64,000 bases of DNA from Mycobacterium sp. ITM-2016-00316 (GCF_002968335.2 NZ_CP134398.1:3968001-4032000), one strand, 5' to 3'; positions 44,889 to 57,912 are shown, counted from the first letter of the stretch. Notes: generated by a model from the sequence alone, not told the origin. A program made the numbers and translations.

Positions 44889-45533
44889 TCACGCCGCGCC
44901 CTCGCCCAGATATCTGACCCAAGCCGGGTCCAATTCCTTCACCGAGGACAGCAGTCGCCAGTGCTGTCCCTTGGGCGGCATGGGCGCCGCGTGCAGCGAC
45001 CAGCCCAGTTCGGCCAGCGTCCGGTCGGCCTTGCGGTGGTTGCACGACGAGCAGGCCGCGACGCAGTTCTCCCAGGAGTGCTCGCCGCCGCGACTGCGTG
45101 GCACCACATGGTCGACGGTGTCGGCCTTCTGGCCGCAGTACGCGCAGCGGAACCGGTCGCGGTGCATGAGCGCGGCGCGCGTCATCGGGATGCGGGCGCG
45201 GTAGGGCACCCGCACGAAGGTGCGCAGCCGGATCACCGACGGCACCACGATGGTGCGGGTCGCCGAATGGATCACCGGCCCGGAGGGGTCGTCGTGGACG
45301 ACGTCGGCCTTACCGCACATCAGCATGATGACGGCCCGCCGCATGGGCAACGCGGTGAGTGGTTCGTAGGTGGAATTCAGCAGCAGCACCCTGCGCCGCC
45401 CCCAGACAGAACCCTGGTGGGCGGCAGGCGGAACGTCGGCGACTTGTACGGAGTGCGCGCCGGCAGAATCGGCCACGGCCGTGGGGAATCGGTAGCCCTG
45501 TCGTCGAGCAGGGCTTCTCTTGCGCTGCGACAT
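44889..45533 (-). CDS. HNH endonuclease-family protein (Rv2469c-like)
   Basis: A 214-residue protein with a classical HNH domain in the C-terminal half: [21 protein letters not shown], split here as CAYCGQKA and [13 protein letters not shown], then [19 protein letters not shown]. Zinc cysteines (CAYC, CSSC) and the catalytic DHVVP and N/H residues are intact. The N-terminal part ([22 protein letters not shown]) is shared with a widespread actinobacterial HNH family of unknown role. ATG 45533 has GGAGGACG upstream. It is divergent from glbO. Confidence 0.9.
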   Translation of the reverse strand: MSQRKRSPARRQGYRFPTAVADSAGAHSVQVADVPPAAHQGSVWGRRRVLLLNSTYEPLTALPMRRAVIMLMCGKADVVHDDPSGPVIHSATRTIVVPSVIRLRTFVRVPYRARIPMTRAALMHRDRFRCAYCGQKADTVDHVVPRSRGGEHSWENCVAACSSCNHRKADRTLAELGWSLHAAPMPPKGQHWRLLSSVKELDPAWVRYLGEGAA

Positions 45534-45712
45534 TCGTCCTCCGGAAAGACAGTTCATCACGATTTGAAGCCGATCGCACGGCAATTTTGTCGGTGTTCGC
45601 TGGTCAGTCCGGTGAACTTCCGGTGAAAATTCCGTTAGATGCGCTAATCGCCGTCGCTTCCAGGCCCCTCCCACCGCCACGGCGCCGCGGCTGATCGGGA
45701 ACAATGGGTGCG

Positions 45713-46108
45713 GTGACTCAGCCGCAACGCTCGTTCTACGACGAAGTCGGAGGCCACGCCACGTTCGCCGCGATCGTGGCGCGGTTCTACGAGCAGGTGC
45801 GCGACGACGAGATCCTGCTGCCGCTGTACCCCGAGGACGACATGGACGGCGCCGAGGAGCGGCTGCGGCTGTTCCTGGAGCAGTACTGGGGCGGCCCTCG
45901 TACCTATTCCGATCAGCGCGGACACCCCCGGTTGCGGATGCGCCACGCACCGTTTCGGATCGGCTACCTCGAACGTGACGCCTGGCTGCGGTGCATGCAC
46001 ACCGCCGTGGCGTCGATCGACTCGGCAACCCTGGACGATGCGCACCGGCGAGCCCTGTTGGACTACCTGCAGATGGCCGCCGATTCGATGGTCAACTCGG
46101 CGTTCTGA
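45713..46108 (+). CDS. glbO: Truncated hemoglobin GlbO (group II)
   Basis: A 131-residue group II truncated hemoglobin, thought to bind O2 or NO and act in oxidative or nitrosative metabolism at the membrane. Key features are [21 protein letters not shown], the proximal-His helix [18 protein letters not shown] and the conserved Tyr/Trp pocket residues of the group ([20 protein letters not shown] region). GTG 45713 gives a length close to the M. tuberculosis protein; ATG 45704 adds three residues. AACAAT lies 7 nt before the GTG, perhaps a leaderless-type -10. Its stop overlaps the aglA start (TGATG). Confidence 0.94.
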   Translation: MTQPQRSFYDEVGGHATFAAIVARFYEQVRDDEILLPLYPEDDMDGAEERLRLFLEQYWGGPRTYSDQRGHPRLRMRHAPFRIGYLERDAWLRCMHTAVASIDSATLDDAHRRALLDYLQMAADSMVNSAF

Positions 46109-47652
46109 TGCCACCGCCTATCCCCCGTCGCTTCGCTCGCCCGGAGTGGTGGGCGAAGGCCGTGTTCTACCAGGTCTATCCGCGCTCGTTTTCCGATAGC
46201 AACGGTGATGGCGTCGGCGATCTCGACGGCATCACCGAGCGCCTGGACTACCTCGCCGAACTGGGCGTGCAGGCCCTGTGGCTCAACCCCGTGATGGTGT
46301 CCCCGATGGCCGACCACGGCTACGACGTCTCGGACCCCCGCGATATCGATCCGCTCTTCGGTGACCTGAACGCGCTGGACCGCCTGCTCGAAGCGGCGCA
46401 TGCCCGCGGCATCCGGGTCACCATGGACCTGGTACCCAATCACGTCAGCTCGGCGCATCCGTGGTTCGTCGAGGCGCTGGCCGATCCGGCGCGGCGCGAC
46501 CGCTTCATCTTCCGCGACGGGGTCGGCGACCAACCGCCCAACAACTGGGTGTCGATCTTCGGTGGCCCGGCCTGGACCCGGGTGCACGACGGGCAGTGGT
46601 ACCTGCACCTGTTCGACGCCGCTCAGCCCGATCTGAACTGGGAGCACGCCGAGGTCTTCGAGGACATCGAGAAGACGCTGCGGTTCTGGCTGGACCGCGG
46701 CGTGGACGGGTTCCGCATCGATGTCGCGCACGGGATGGCCAAGCCGCCGACGCTGCCGGATATGGATCTGACCGACAACGAGCTGCTGCGCAACAAGGCC
46801 GACGACCCACGCTTCGACAACGACGCCGTGCACGACATCCACCGGTTCATCCGCACCGTGCTCGACGACTATCCCGACGCTGTCACCGTCGGCGAGATCT
46901 GGGTGCACGGCAACGAACAGTTCGCCAAGTACCTGCGCCCCGACGAACTGCACCTGGGCTTCAACTTCCAACTGGTGCAGACCGATTACGACGCCGCAGG
47001 CATCCGGGCGGCCATCGACAACTCGCTGGACGCCGCCGCGCTGGCCGGGGCGGCACCGACCTGGACGCTGTCCAATCACGATGTGCCGCGCGAGGTCAGC
47101 CGCTACGGCGAGGGCACCGCCGGGCTGCGCCGCGCCCGCGCGATGGCACTGGTGAAGCTGGCCCTGCCGGGCACCGTATTCGTCTACAACGGTGCGGAAC
47201 TGGGACTGCCCAATGTCGAACTCCCCGACGAAGTGCTGCAGGATCCGGTGTGGGAACGCTCCGGGCGGATGGAGCGCGGCCGCGACGGCTGCCGGGTGCC
47301 GATGCCGTGGAGCGGGTCCACTCCGCCGTACGGGTTCTCTGCGTCGACCCAGACCTGGCTGCCGATGCCCGCCGACTGGGGCTCGCTGACGGTCGAGGCC
47401 CAGCTGGCCGACCCCGATTCGACCCTGGCGCTCTACCGACAGGCCATCGGGTTACGCACCGGGCGTGCGGAATTCGCCGGCGACACCGTGGAATGGCGTG
47501 GCGATTCGACGTTCCGGCGACCCGGCGGACTGGTGTGCACGTTCAACGCGGGCCGTGCGCCCATCGAGCTCCCGGACGGTGAGGTGCTGCTGTCCAGCGG
47601 GCCGCTGGAAGACGGGCTGTTGCCGCCGGATACCGCCGCCTGGTTGGTGTAG
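46108..47652 (+). CDS. aglA: Alpha-glucosidase/GH13-family glycosidase AglA
   Basis: A 514-residue GH13 enzyme that hydrolyses alpha-glucosidic bonds of maltose- or trehalose-like oligosaccharides. The four conserved regions are seen: MDLVPNHVS, DGFRIDVAHG with the nucleophile Asp, VTVGEIWVHG with the acid/base Glu, and TLSNHDVPR with the transition-state Asp. It lacks a signal peptide and so is cytosolic. The ATG 46108 overlaps the glbO stop as TGATG, so both are on one mRNA; the pairing is the same as in M. tuberculosis (Rv2470-Rv2471). The chemical link between the two is unclear. Confidence 0.92.
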   Translation: MPPPIPRRFARPEWWAKAVFYQVYPRSFSDSNGDGVGDLDGITERLDYLAELGVQALWLNPVMVSPMADHGYDVSDPRDIDPLFGDLNALDRLLEAAHARGIRVTMDLVPNHVSSAHPWFVEALADPARRDRFIFRDGVGDQPPNNWVSIFGGPAWTRVHDGQWYLHLFDAAQPDLNWEHAEVFEDIEKTLRFWLDRGVDGFRIDVAHGMAKPPTLPDMDLTDNELLRNKADDPRFDNDAVHDIHRFIRTVLDDYPDAVTVGEIWVHGNEQFAKYLRPDELHLGFNFQLVQTDYDAAGIRAAIDNSLDAAALAGAAPTWTLSNHDVPREVSRYGEGTAGLRRARAMALVKLALPGTVFVYNGAELGLPNVELPDEVLQDPVWERSGRMERGRDGCRVPMPWSGSTPPYGFSASTQTWLPMPADWGSLTVEAQLADPDSTLALYRQAIGLRTGRAEFAGDTVEWRGDSTFRRPGGLVCTFNAGRAPIELPDGEVLLSSGPLEDGLLPPDTAAWLV

Positions 47653-47653
47653 C

Positions 47654-48313
47654 TCAGCGCAGCACCATCGCCGGGTCGCCCAGGCGCCGGTACACCGTGC
47701 CGAACCGCGCATCGACCCGCAACCACGCCGGATGCACGCGGACCCGCACGATTTCATCGGTGGACAGCACATCGGCGCTCTGCGGCAGAAACCCCATGGC
47801 GGTCAACGCGAAGACACAGCGCATCGGGATCCCCACGGTGGTCTCGCCGGCGCTGACCGCCAGGACCTCCTGATCCAGCAGCGACGCCGGCGGCCCGTGC
47901 GCACTGCTGTGTTCCTTGGCCAGTGCGGTGCCCCGCTCCACCAACTCCAGGATCGCCCAGGCCGGTACGTCGTCCAGGTGCACGAATCCGGTATCGGGTG
48001 GCAGCACCCCACGCCATGCCGAATCCATCGCGAAACCCGGCTCGACATAGCCGGAGGCATCCACCGCCGACAGCGACCGCACCAGGGTGTCGGCTCCCAC
48101 CGACAGGTCCGCGGGGCGCACCCGCCCGGCCACCACCCGGCTGGCCAACACATCGAAGCCGGTGGACACCCAGGCCACCACCTGGCCGGTGCCCGGGCGT
48201 TCGCGGAACCGGATCACCGCGGCGTCATCGAGCCGCAGCGCCCGATCGACGAACGTGGACAGGTCTTTTCGGTGCGCGGTGTCCAGCCACACGCCGCGTT
48301 CGGGACTACTCAT
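47654..48313 (-). CDS. Conserved hypothetical protein (Rv2474c-like)
   Basis: A 219-residue protein without signal peptide, membrane helix or recognised motif. The position between aglA and the thioesterase matches M. tuberculosis Rv2474c, whose function is unknown. Segments such as MDSAWRGVLPPDTGFVHLDD and VPAWAILELVERG recur in homologues. It begins 33 bp after the thioesterase stop and is in the same transcript as the thioesterase and gdh; the stop is convergent with aglA. Confidence 0.72.
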   Translation of the reverse strand: MSSPERGVWLDTAHRKDLSTFVDRALRLDDAAVIRFRERPGTGQVVAWVSTGFDVLASRVVAGRVRPADLSVGADTLVRSLSAVDASGYVEPGFAMDSAWRGVLPPDTGFVHLDDVPAWAILELVERGTALAKEHSSAHGPPASLLDQEVLAVSAGETTVGIPMRCVFALTAMGFLPQSADVLSTDEIVRVRVHPAWLRVDARFGTVYRRLGDPAMVLR

Positions 48314-48346
48314 CTCAGCGCTGCCGTCTGCTCTTCGCGCAAGCGC

Positions 48347-48760
48347 TCATCGCTGAAAACGCTGGAGATACTCGCGGTGATGCGGAAGCAGCCGCACCAG
48401 CTTCTGCTCCTCGATATTGAAGGCCGCCAGCTGGGTCTCGCCGATCACCGCGGGCTTGGACTCCGGATCGGCATGCACCGAGCGCACCTCATAGCCGAGG
48501 TTGAAGTCCACCGCCCGCAGCCTGCTGACCCAGATGGTCACCTGCAAGGGCGAATCCATCAGGCGCAGTTGCCCCTTGTACGTGACCTTCACCTCGGCGA
48601 TCAGCAATCCGATGGTGTCGATGTCGTTCACGAACGGCTCGTGCAGGAACGGCACGCGCGCCTCTTCGAGGATCGTCACCATGGTGGCGTGGTTGACGTG
48701 CTGGTACATGTCGATATCCGACCAGCGCACCGGCACCGGTGTGGTGAAACGCTCAGCCAC
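48347..48760 (-). CDS. Hotdog-fold acyl-CoA thioesterase (4HBT type)
   Basis: A 137-residue hotdog-fold thioesterase of the 4-hydroxybenzoyl-CoA type. The characteristic motif [17 protein letters not shown] holds the catalytic Asp and the NH pair. It likely hydrolyses an acyl-CoA of unknown chain. GTG 48760 overlaps the end of gdh by 8 bp, so it is co-translated; the gene order gdh-thioesterase is conserved in mycobacteria. It is probably cytosolic. Confidence 0.92.
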   Translation of the reverse strand: MAERFTTPVPVRWSDIDMYQHVNHATMVTILEEARVPFLHEPFVNDIDTIGLLIAEVKVTYKGQLRLMDSPLQVTIWVSRLRAVDFNLGYEVRSVHADPESKPAVIGETQLAAFNIEEQKLVRLLPHHREYLQRFQR

Positions 48761-51700
48761 TTGTTCCCGTTCCTGTTGTTCGCGTCATGCTGCGGATCTG
48801 GCGGGCGGCCACCGACAGGGTCGCCAGGTCGAGCTGTCCGTCGGCGTGAATCTCGTCGAGGGTCCGTTGCGCTCGATCGACGCGGGAACTGTTCGTCAGC
48901 TCCCACTCCTCGATTTTCTGCTCCCCGGTCTCATCCGGCTCGCCGACGGCCAGCACATCGAAGCACAGTGCCCGCAGCGACCCATAGATGTCGTCGCGGA
49001 TGGCCAAGCGCGCCAACGAATGCCACCGATCGTCGCGCTCGAGCTGCGAGATCGCGGTGAGCAGGCCGTCGATACCGAGATGGTCCATCAGCGCGAAGTA
49101 CGCGTCGGCCACCTCGGCGGCATCACGGTCGGCGATATCGGCGATATCGATCACGTCGAGCAGGCTGTAGCGGTACAGCCCGGTGGCGACGGTGTAGGCC
49201 AGTTCCTTGGGCACACCCTGGGCCTCGAACTCGCCGGACTCCTTGGCCACGATCGCCTTGTCGTCACCGCGCAGCCACTTCGACATCTGCGGCGACAGCA
49301 GCGCCACCTTCTCTGCGAACCGGTTGATCTCGGCACCGACCGCCAGCGGCTGCGGCCGGTAGTTGATCAGCCAGCGTCCGGCCCGGTCGATGACCCGGCG
49401 TAGGTCCAGCGTCATGCGGTCGGTCACCGCACACGGAATACCGGTGTTCCCGGCGTCCTTGATGCCCTGCCAGATCTCGCTGATCCCGAAGATCGCATCG
49501 GTGGCCACAAAACTGCGCACCGCGTCGACCGGACCGACACCGGTGTCCTCGGTCATCCGGTAGGCGTAGGTGATCCCGCTGGTGTCGACGAGATCGTTGA
49601 CCAGCATCGTGGTGACGATTTCGCGACGCAGTTGATGCGATCGGATCTCGCTGGTGAACCGGTCGCGCAGCTCCACCGGGAAGTACTGCGGCAGGCGTGC
49701 GGCGAACACTTCCTGGTCGGGCAGGTCGGTGCGCAGCAGTTCGTCCTTGAGGGAGAGCTTGACGTGCGCCATCAGGGTGGCCAGTTCCGGTGAGGTCAGG
49801 CCGATCCCGAGCTCGTGGCGGCGCAGGATCTCCTTCTCCGACGGCAACGCCTCCAGCTCGCGGTTGAGTCCCCGCTCGGTGACGAACTCCTTGATCAGTC
49901 GGGCGTGCACCTGCAGCAGGCTGGCCGAGTTCGCGCGGCTGGTGCCCATCAGGTCGTTCTGATCGATGTTGTCGGCCAACACGAGCCGGCCCACCTCGTC
50001 GGTCATCGACATGAGCAGCGGGGTGCGCTCATCGGCGCTCACCTTGCCCGCCGTCACCAGCGAGTCGATCAAGATCTTGATGTTGACCTCATGGTCGGAG
50101 CAGTCCACACCCGCGGAGTTGTCCAGCGCGTCCGTGTTGATCCGGCCCCCGGCGAGGTCGAACTCGATACGACCGCGCTGGGTGACGCCGAGGTTTCCGC
50201 CCTCACCGACCACCTTGACCCGCAACTGGTTTCCGTTGACACGGATGGCGTCGTTGGCACGGTCGCCGACGTCGGCATCGGATTCGGTCTCGGACTTGAC
50301 GTAGGTGCCGATGCCGCCGTTCCAGAACAGGTCCACCGGCGCCAGCAGCACCGCCTTCATCAGGGCCGGCGGGGTCATCTCCTCGACGCCGTCGGGCAGG
50401 CCTAGCGCGTGGCGCACCTGCGGGCTGATCGGGATCGACTTCTGTTGCCGGCTGAACACGCCGCCGCCCTCGCTGATCAGCGTGCGGTCGTAATCCGCCC
50501 AGCTGGATCGCGGCAGGGCGAACATCCGCTCCCGTTCGGCAAAGGAGGTGGCGGCGTCCGGGTTGGGATCCAGGAAGATGTCGCGGTGATCGAAGGCCGC
50601 GATCAGCCGGATGTGCGGGGACAGCAGCATGCCGTTGCCGAACACGTCACCGCTCATATCGCCGACGCCGGCCACGGTGAAGTCCTGGGACTGGGTGTCG
50701 ACGCCGATCTCGCGGAAGTGCCGCTTCACCGATTCCCAGGCGCCCTTGGCGGTGATGCCCATCGCCTTGTGGTCGTAGCCCACCGATCCGCCGGAGGCAA
50801 AGGCATCCCCGAGCCAGAAACCGTAGGACTTCGCAACGTCGTTGGCGATATCGGAGAAGGTGGCCGTGCCCTTGTCGGCGGCGACCACCAGGTAGGCGTC
50901 ATCCCCGTCGCGTCGCACGACCCCGGCCGGGGTGACCACGGCGCCGCTGGACTTGTCGACATTGTCGGTCAGGTCCAGCAGGCCCGAGATGAACAGCCGG
51001 TAGCAGGCCACCCCCTCGGCACGGGTGGCATCACGGTCCACCGCGGCGTCCCCGCTGGGCTGCGGCGGCGATTTGACGACGAAACCGCCCTTGGCGCCGA
51101 CCGGGACGATGACGGCATTCTTGACCGCCTGCGCCTTGACCAGGCCCAGGACCTCGGTGCGGAAATCCTCGCGGCGATCCGACCAGCGCAGGCCCCCGCG
51201 GGCCACGAAACCGAAACGCAGGTGTACGCCCTCGACACGGGGTGAGTAGACGAAGATCTCGAATCGCGGCTTGGGCAGCGGCAATTCGTCGATCAGCCCC
51301 GGATTGAGCTTGTAGGACAGCACATTCTGGGCGCGCGCCGAATCCGGGCTGTCGACGAAATAGTTGGTGCGCAACGTCGCCTGGATCAAGCCGGCGAAGG
51401 CCCGCAGCACACGATCGGTGTCCAGGCTGACCAGGGCATCGATATCGGCGGCAACCGCGGCCGCCGCGGCCTGTGCGTCCAGTTTCCGGCCGGCGTCCGC
51501 GACATCGGCCTCCGGGGTGAACAGAGCCTCGAACAACTCGACCAGTGACCGCGCCGTGCGGGGATTTCCGTTGAGCACGCCCTCGACGTGGGACTGGCTG
51601 TACGGGAATCCGGCCTGGCGCAGGTACTTCGCGTAGCCCCGCAGGATGGTGACCTGCTGCCAGGTCAGTCCGGCCCGCAACACCAGTTCGTTGAAATGGT

Positions 51701-53596
51701 CGATCTCGGCGCGGCCGTGCCAGATCGCGGTCACCGTATCGGCGAAACGCTGTGCCACATCCTCGATCTCGGCCTCGGGCGTGGTGGGGATGGACTGGTG
51801 CGGGGACACCACGAACTGGTAGATCCAGACCACCAGTCCGTCGGGCCGGGTGACGGTGAACGGCCGCTCTTCGAGCACCACGACACCCATGCACTGCAAC
51901 ATCGGCAGCAGTTCGGACAGCGAGGCCGACCGGCCACCCAGGTACCAGGTGAGCAGGTCCACCCGCTCCGCACCGCCGTCCCGGAACACCAGCTTGACCG
52001 AGTTATCCTGCAGGTCTTCGATGATCCCGATGTCTTCGATGGCCGCCTGCGGGGTGAAGGCCTGCTTGTAAATCTCGGGGAAGGCCCCGGCGTAGTACTC
52101 GGCGTCGGCCAGACTGATCGATTCGGTCTTCACCGAACCGATCAGGCGGTCCGCCCAGGTACGGGCAGCTTCGGTCAGCAGATGCTGGATCCGGACCTCG
52201 TTGTCGGCCGAGGTGTCGATATCGGCGCGCTGGCTGCCGTCGGGCATCTTCACGGTGAAATGCACCACCGCCCAGGGTGATTCACTGACCCTGGCGGCGT
52301 ATTCGATACTGACCCCGCCGAGCTCGCGGACCAGGATATCCTGGATCGCCAGCCGCACCGCGGTGGTGTAGCGGTCGCGCGGCAGGTACACCAGCGCCGA
52401 GACGAAGTGACCAAGCTGATCGGCGCGCAGGAACAGCAAAGTGCGCCGCAAGGACCCGAGATCGACTACCGCCCTTGCCATTTCCAGCAAGTCCGGGGTG
52501 TGCAGCGCGAACAGCTCGGACCGCGGAATGGTCTGGATGACGTCGAGCATCAGCTGGCCCGGATGGCTCGGATCGGAATGCGACTGCGCGAGCGCCTCGT
52601 CGACGCGGCGCGAGATCAACGGGATCTCCAGCACGTTGGCGTTGAGCGCGGCGACCGTGAACAGCCCGACGAATCGGTGTTCGACGGCCTGGTTGGACGC
52701 CGGCCCGGCCGGGTTCTCGCGGACCACGACAATGTAGGGATAGGCGCCGTACCGCAGGAAGCTGGGCATGGTGGCCTGGGCCAGCACCAGCAGATCCTCG
52801 GCCTCGGTCAGCTGCGGCAGCACATCGGTGCGCAATTTGAGGATGCCCAGCCGGCTGGCCGGGTCGACGGTGGCCTGCCCGTTGTGCACCGCACACCGCT
52901 GGTAGCCGAGCAGCACGTAGTGGCCGTCACCGAGCCAGTGCAGCAGGGCCGCGACATCGCGGCGGTCCGGGCCCGGAAAGTGCCCGGCATGATCGGAATC
53001 CAGTGCGTTGGCCAACCCGATCAGTGTCGCGTTGAGCGCCGCCGAGTCGGCCGCGACCTGCCGGGCGTCGGCGAGCACCGAGGGCAGCAGGCCCGCCACC
53101 TCGTTGACCGCCGCGGGATCTGCGGTCGAGGCCAGCCGGACGTGGATCCACATCTCGTCGGCCCCGTCCGGGGCATCCGGATCGGAGGCCGGCGCCAGCT
53201 CCAGCAGCTCACCGTCGGGGCCTCTGCGGGCCCGCAGCACCGGGTTCATCACCCACGCATAGGCGACCCCGAGCCGGTGCAGCAGCACCGTCACCGAATC
53301 CATCAGCATCGCGCTGTAGTCGGTGACGACCTGGATGGCCGGACCGAAGCCTCCCGGGTCATCGGCCGGGTACACCGCCACCAGGGTCTCCCCGGTGCGC
53401 GGCGGCGGCCCACTGTGGTGTGGGCCGACAGCAGCTGCGGTGTCACCTTCGTCGCGCCGCGGTCGATCGGAGCGGTGACCGCGGTATCGGCCGCGGGCGC
53501 GTCACCGTGTGGGCCGTGATGGGTTTCGACATAGGCGTGAGTCAGCTGTGCAATCGCGTCCTGACTCAGGTGCAACTGCTCGGTGGTTCCGGACAC
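48753..53596 (-). pseudogene. gdh: Large NAD-dependent glutamate dehydrogenase (L-180 type), frameshifted as sequenced
   Basis: A giant NAD-glutamate dehydrogenase that oxidises glutamate to 2-oxoglutarate and ammonium. The first frame opens at GTG 53596 (VSGTTEQLHLSQDAIAQL) and is shifted in GGGG of the coding strand (CCCC at 53390-53393); adding one base joins TVGRRRAPG to [14 protein letters not shown] in the main frame, which runs to TGA at 48753. The joined length is about 1614 residues, near the 1620-odd of mycobacterial Gdh. The catalytic region holds [20 protein letters not shown] and [16 protein letters not shown], with the NAD domain following ([15 protein letters not shown]). It is the upstream gene of the thioesterase. 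An assembly error is more likely than loss, since the rest is intact. Confidence 0.9.
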
Positions 53597-53603
53597 GCCT
53601 GCA

Positions 53604-53609
53604 ACCTTA
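53604..53609 (-). promoter_or_regulatory. Leaderless-type -10 of gdh
   Basis: On the minus strand TAAGGT is followed by 7 nt and the gdh GTG at 53596, with no ribosome site. It also fits in the 50-bp gap after the ettA stop, giving gdh its own promoter. Confidence 0.5.
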
Positions 53610-53646
53610 GTGAAACACCGCCGTCACGCGCGGCGTCCCGAAGGTT

Positions 53647-55320
<1,674 letters not shown>

Positions 55321-55387
55321 GCCGTCGTCTTGCCTTTCGTTCGCCAAAGTCTCGCGGCACCATCCTAGGCACGACCGGGCGGCCCGG

Positions 55388-55834
55388 TTACGCCGAGATC
55401 GGCAGCTCCCCCGGCTCGTCGGTGTGTTCGGTGTCCTCACCACCGTCGGGTGCGGAGGCGGACACCGGGTCGGCCGCAGGCCGGGCCCTGTCCAGCTTGG
55501 CGCGGCATCGGGTCAGATCCGGCCCCACCGACACCGCGCGCACCTCGACGGCGGACCGGCGGTTGCCCTCCTTGTCCTCGTACTCGTCGGTGTAGATCTG
55601 GCCCACCACGACCACCGGGTCACCCTTGAACAGCACCCCGGCCACCCCTTGGGCGACCTTTCCCCAGCAGTTGACGGTCACATAGAGGGAGTTGGCGGTT
55701 TCCCAGCTGCCCTCGGGATTGCGCCGGCGCGAGTTGCTGGCCAACCGGAACTTGAGGAATTCCTGTTCGCCGATCCGGCGCAGGATGGGGTCGTTGACCA
55801 CGGTGCCGACGACGGAGAACGGGGTCTCGAACAT
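55388..55834 (-). CDS. ssb: Single-stranded DNA-binding protein (second SSB paralogue)
   Basis: A 148-residue OB-fold SSB (MFETPFSVVGTVVNDP, FRLASNSRRR, NSLYVTVNCWGKVAQG) with a divergent acidic tail. It lacks the classical DDDIPF C-terminal peptide; the tail ends PGELPISA, so its partner-binding tip differs from the main SSB. In mycobacteria such an extra ssb lies beside ettA and is apart from the rpsF-linked housekeeping copy. It probably acts in recombination or stress. ATG 55834 has GAAAGG upstream. Confidence 0.87.
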   Translation of the reverse strand: MFETPFSVVGTVVNDPILRRIGEQEFLKFRLASNSRRRNPEGSWETANSLYVTVNCWGKVAQGVAGVLFKGDPVVVVGQIYTDEYEDKEGNRRSAVEVRAVSVGPDLTRCRAKLDRARPAADPVSASAPDGGEDTEHTDEPGELPISA

Positions 55835-56067
55835 GGCATTGCCTTTCGCTCATTTCTGGATGCCGGCGATGTCGCCGGCCTGTGCATCCATTGACCCGAC
55901 GGACACCGACAGGCCCGCCGGTAGCAGCCGCACCGCACCGCCGGCTGTGGATGGATCGGGCATTGTGCACAACCGGTACTTACCGGGGTCTCGCAACCCG
56001 CCGCGTCGGCACTGAGAGAAGATCAACGAGTGGGATGTACAGGCATCGAAGTGATCGGTAGCGCGCC

Positions 56068-57912
56068 ATGACCGTGCCGCAGCAGCTGACCGACCGCTAC
56101 GAGCTGGGCGAAATCCTGGGTTTCGGCGGCATGTCGGAGGTGCACAAGGCGCGCGATGTGCGGTTGCACCGCGATGTGGCGATCAAGATCCTGCGCGCCG
56201 ACCTGGCCCGCGACCCGAACTTCTATCAGCGGTTCCGCCGGGAGGCCAAGCACACCGCAGCGCTGAACCACCCGTCCATCGTGGCGGTGTACGACACCGG
56301 TGAGGCGCAGACCCCGAACGGCAACCTGCCGTTCCTGGTGATGGAGTACGTCGACGGTCACACCGTCGGAAAGCTGATCCAGCACCACGGAGCGATGCCC
56401 CCGCGCCGGGCGATCTCCATCATCGCCGATGTCTGCACGGCGCTGGAGTTCAGCCACAGCCGTGGCATCGTGCACCGCGACATCAAACCGGCCAACATCA
56501 TGATCACCCCGACCGGCGCGGTGAAGGTGATGGATTTCGGCATCGCGCGCGCCATGAACGCGACCACCGGGGACCGGCTCACCGCGACCTCCGCGGTGGT
56601 CGGCACCGCACAGTACTTCTCCCCCGAGCAGGCCCGTGGCCAGCAGGTCGACGCCCGCACCGATGTGTACTCGCTGGGCTGCGTGCTGTACGAAATGCTG
56701 ACCGGCCAAGCGCTTTTCACCGGCGATACGCCGCTGTCGGTGGCCTATCAGCATGTCCGGGAGCGGCCGGTCCCACCGTCACAGCGGAACGGCGGCATCT
56801 CCCCGGACCTCGAAGCCGTGGTGCTCAAGGCGCTGGCCAAGAAGCCCGAGAATCGCTACCAGAGCGCGGCCGAGATGCACGCCGATCTGCGGCGGGTCGG
56901 CAGCGGCAACACCCCCGAGGCGAAGTCGCCACAGGCCCCCGAAGCCCACGACACCGACGACACCCCGGCGGACCGGGGCCCGAACACCCTGCAGTTCCCC
57001 GTGCAAGAGCAGCCCAGGAGATCGCGGCGCTGGGTGATGGCCGGCGCGCTGGTGGCCGTCACGCTGCTGGTGATCGCCGGCGTCTACATCGTGGGCGCCA
57101 TGAACCGCGTGCGCGTGCCCGATGTGGCGGGGCTGTCCCAGCAGGAGGCACTGAGCCAACTGCAGGACAGCGGCCTGAGCCCGGTGGTGGACGCCACACC
57201 CGACGGATCGGTCGAAGCGGGACTGGTGATCGGCACCGACCCGGCCGCCGGCGGCTCCGTCTCCTCAGGTGGTGACATCACCGTCAACGTGTCGACCGGG
57301 CCCGAGCAGCGCCGCATCCCGGATGTCTCCCGGCTGTCCTACGACGAGGCGGTGAAAACCCTCGCCGACGCCGGTTTCGACGATGTGCGCCGGATGCCGC
57401 AGGCGTCGACCAGCGAGGAACTCGACCGGGTCATCGGGACGGTTCCGGCGGCTCAGCAGGATTCGGCCACCAGCAACGAGATCGTCATCCTCGTCGGTTC
57501 GGGACCGTCGGCGCGGACGGTGCCTGATGTGGTCGGCCAGACGGTGGAGCAGGCCCTCCGCAACCTCGACACCGCCGGTTTCACCACCATCCTGCAGGCC
57601 GACGCCGACGGCACACTGCCGCCCGGCCAGGTGGCCGCCACCGACCCGCCGGCCGGTGCGTCGGTGGCCTCGGACGCCCCGATCACCCTGAAGGTCTCCC
57701 GGGGCAACCAGTTCGCCATGCCCGACCTGCGGGGGCTGCTCTACGGCGATGCGAAGGCGCAACTGGATGCGCTGGGCTTCACCGGGCTTTTCCTGAAGGG
57801 GCCCGATATGGACGCCGGCGGCGACCGGCGCGCCAGGGTGGTGCAGCAGGTCCCGGCACCCGGTACCGGCGTGAACCGGGACGGCACCATCACGGTGAAC
57901 TACGGCAGTTAG
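56068..57912 (+). CDS. Serine/threonine protein kinase with PASTA domains (PknB paralogue)
   Basis: A 614-residue membrane kinase. The kinase domain carries the glycine loop GFGGMSEVH, Lys40 in VAIKIL, HRDIKPANIM with Asp138 and DFG at 156-158, the same numbering as M. tuberculosis PknB. A membrane helix (AGALVAVTLLVIAGVYIVG, about residues 330-350) is followed by four extracellular PASTA repeats, each starting V/I/MPDV-like (VPDVAGLS, IPDVSRLS, VPDVVGQT, MPDLRGLL). PASTA domains bind muropeptides, so it likely senses cell-wall fragments. It closely resembles PknB but lies outside the dnaA-proximal locus, so it is a second copy. ATG 56068 is used. Confidence 0.93.
   Translation: MTVPQQLTDRYELGEILGFGGMSEVHKARDVRLHRDVAIKILRADLARDPNFYQRFRREAKHTAALNHPSIVAVYDTGEAQTPNGNLPFLVMEYVDGHTVGKLIQHHGAMPPRRAISIIADVCTALEFSHSRGIVHRDIKPANIMITPTGAVKVMDFGIARAMNATTGDRLTATSAVVGTAQYFSPEQARGQQVDARTDVYSLGCVLYEMLTGQALFTGDTPLSVAYQHVRERPVPPSQRNGGISPDLEAVVLKALAKKPENRYQSAAEMHADLRRVGSGNTPEAKSPQAPEAHDTDDTPADRGPNTLQFPVQEQPRRSRRWVMAGALVAVTLLVIAGVYIVGAMNRVRVPDVAGLSQQEALSQLQDSGLSPVVDATPDGSVEAGLVIGTDPAAGGSVSSGGDITVNVSTGPEQRRIPDVSRLSYDEAVKTLADAGFDDVRRMPQASTSEELDRVIGTVPAAQQDSATSNEIVILVGSGPSARTVPDVVGQTVEQALRNLDTAGFTTILQADADGTLPPGQVAATDPPAGASVASDAPITLKVSRGNQFAMPDLRGLLYGDAKAQLDALGFTGLFLKGPDMDAGGDRRARVVQQVPAPGTGVNRDGTITVNYGS

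Noticed and set aside
43768..45533. A homing or mobile unit formed by two HNH genes flanking ctaJ and DUF5130
   Set aside because: The gene pair matches the conserved mycobacterial order beside pepN and glbO; neither HNH gene shows inverted repeats or an intein or intron context.
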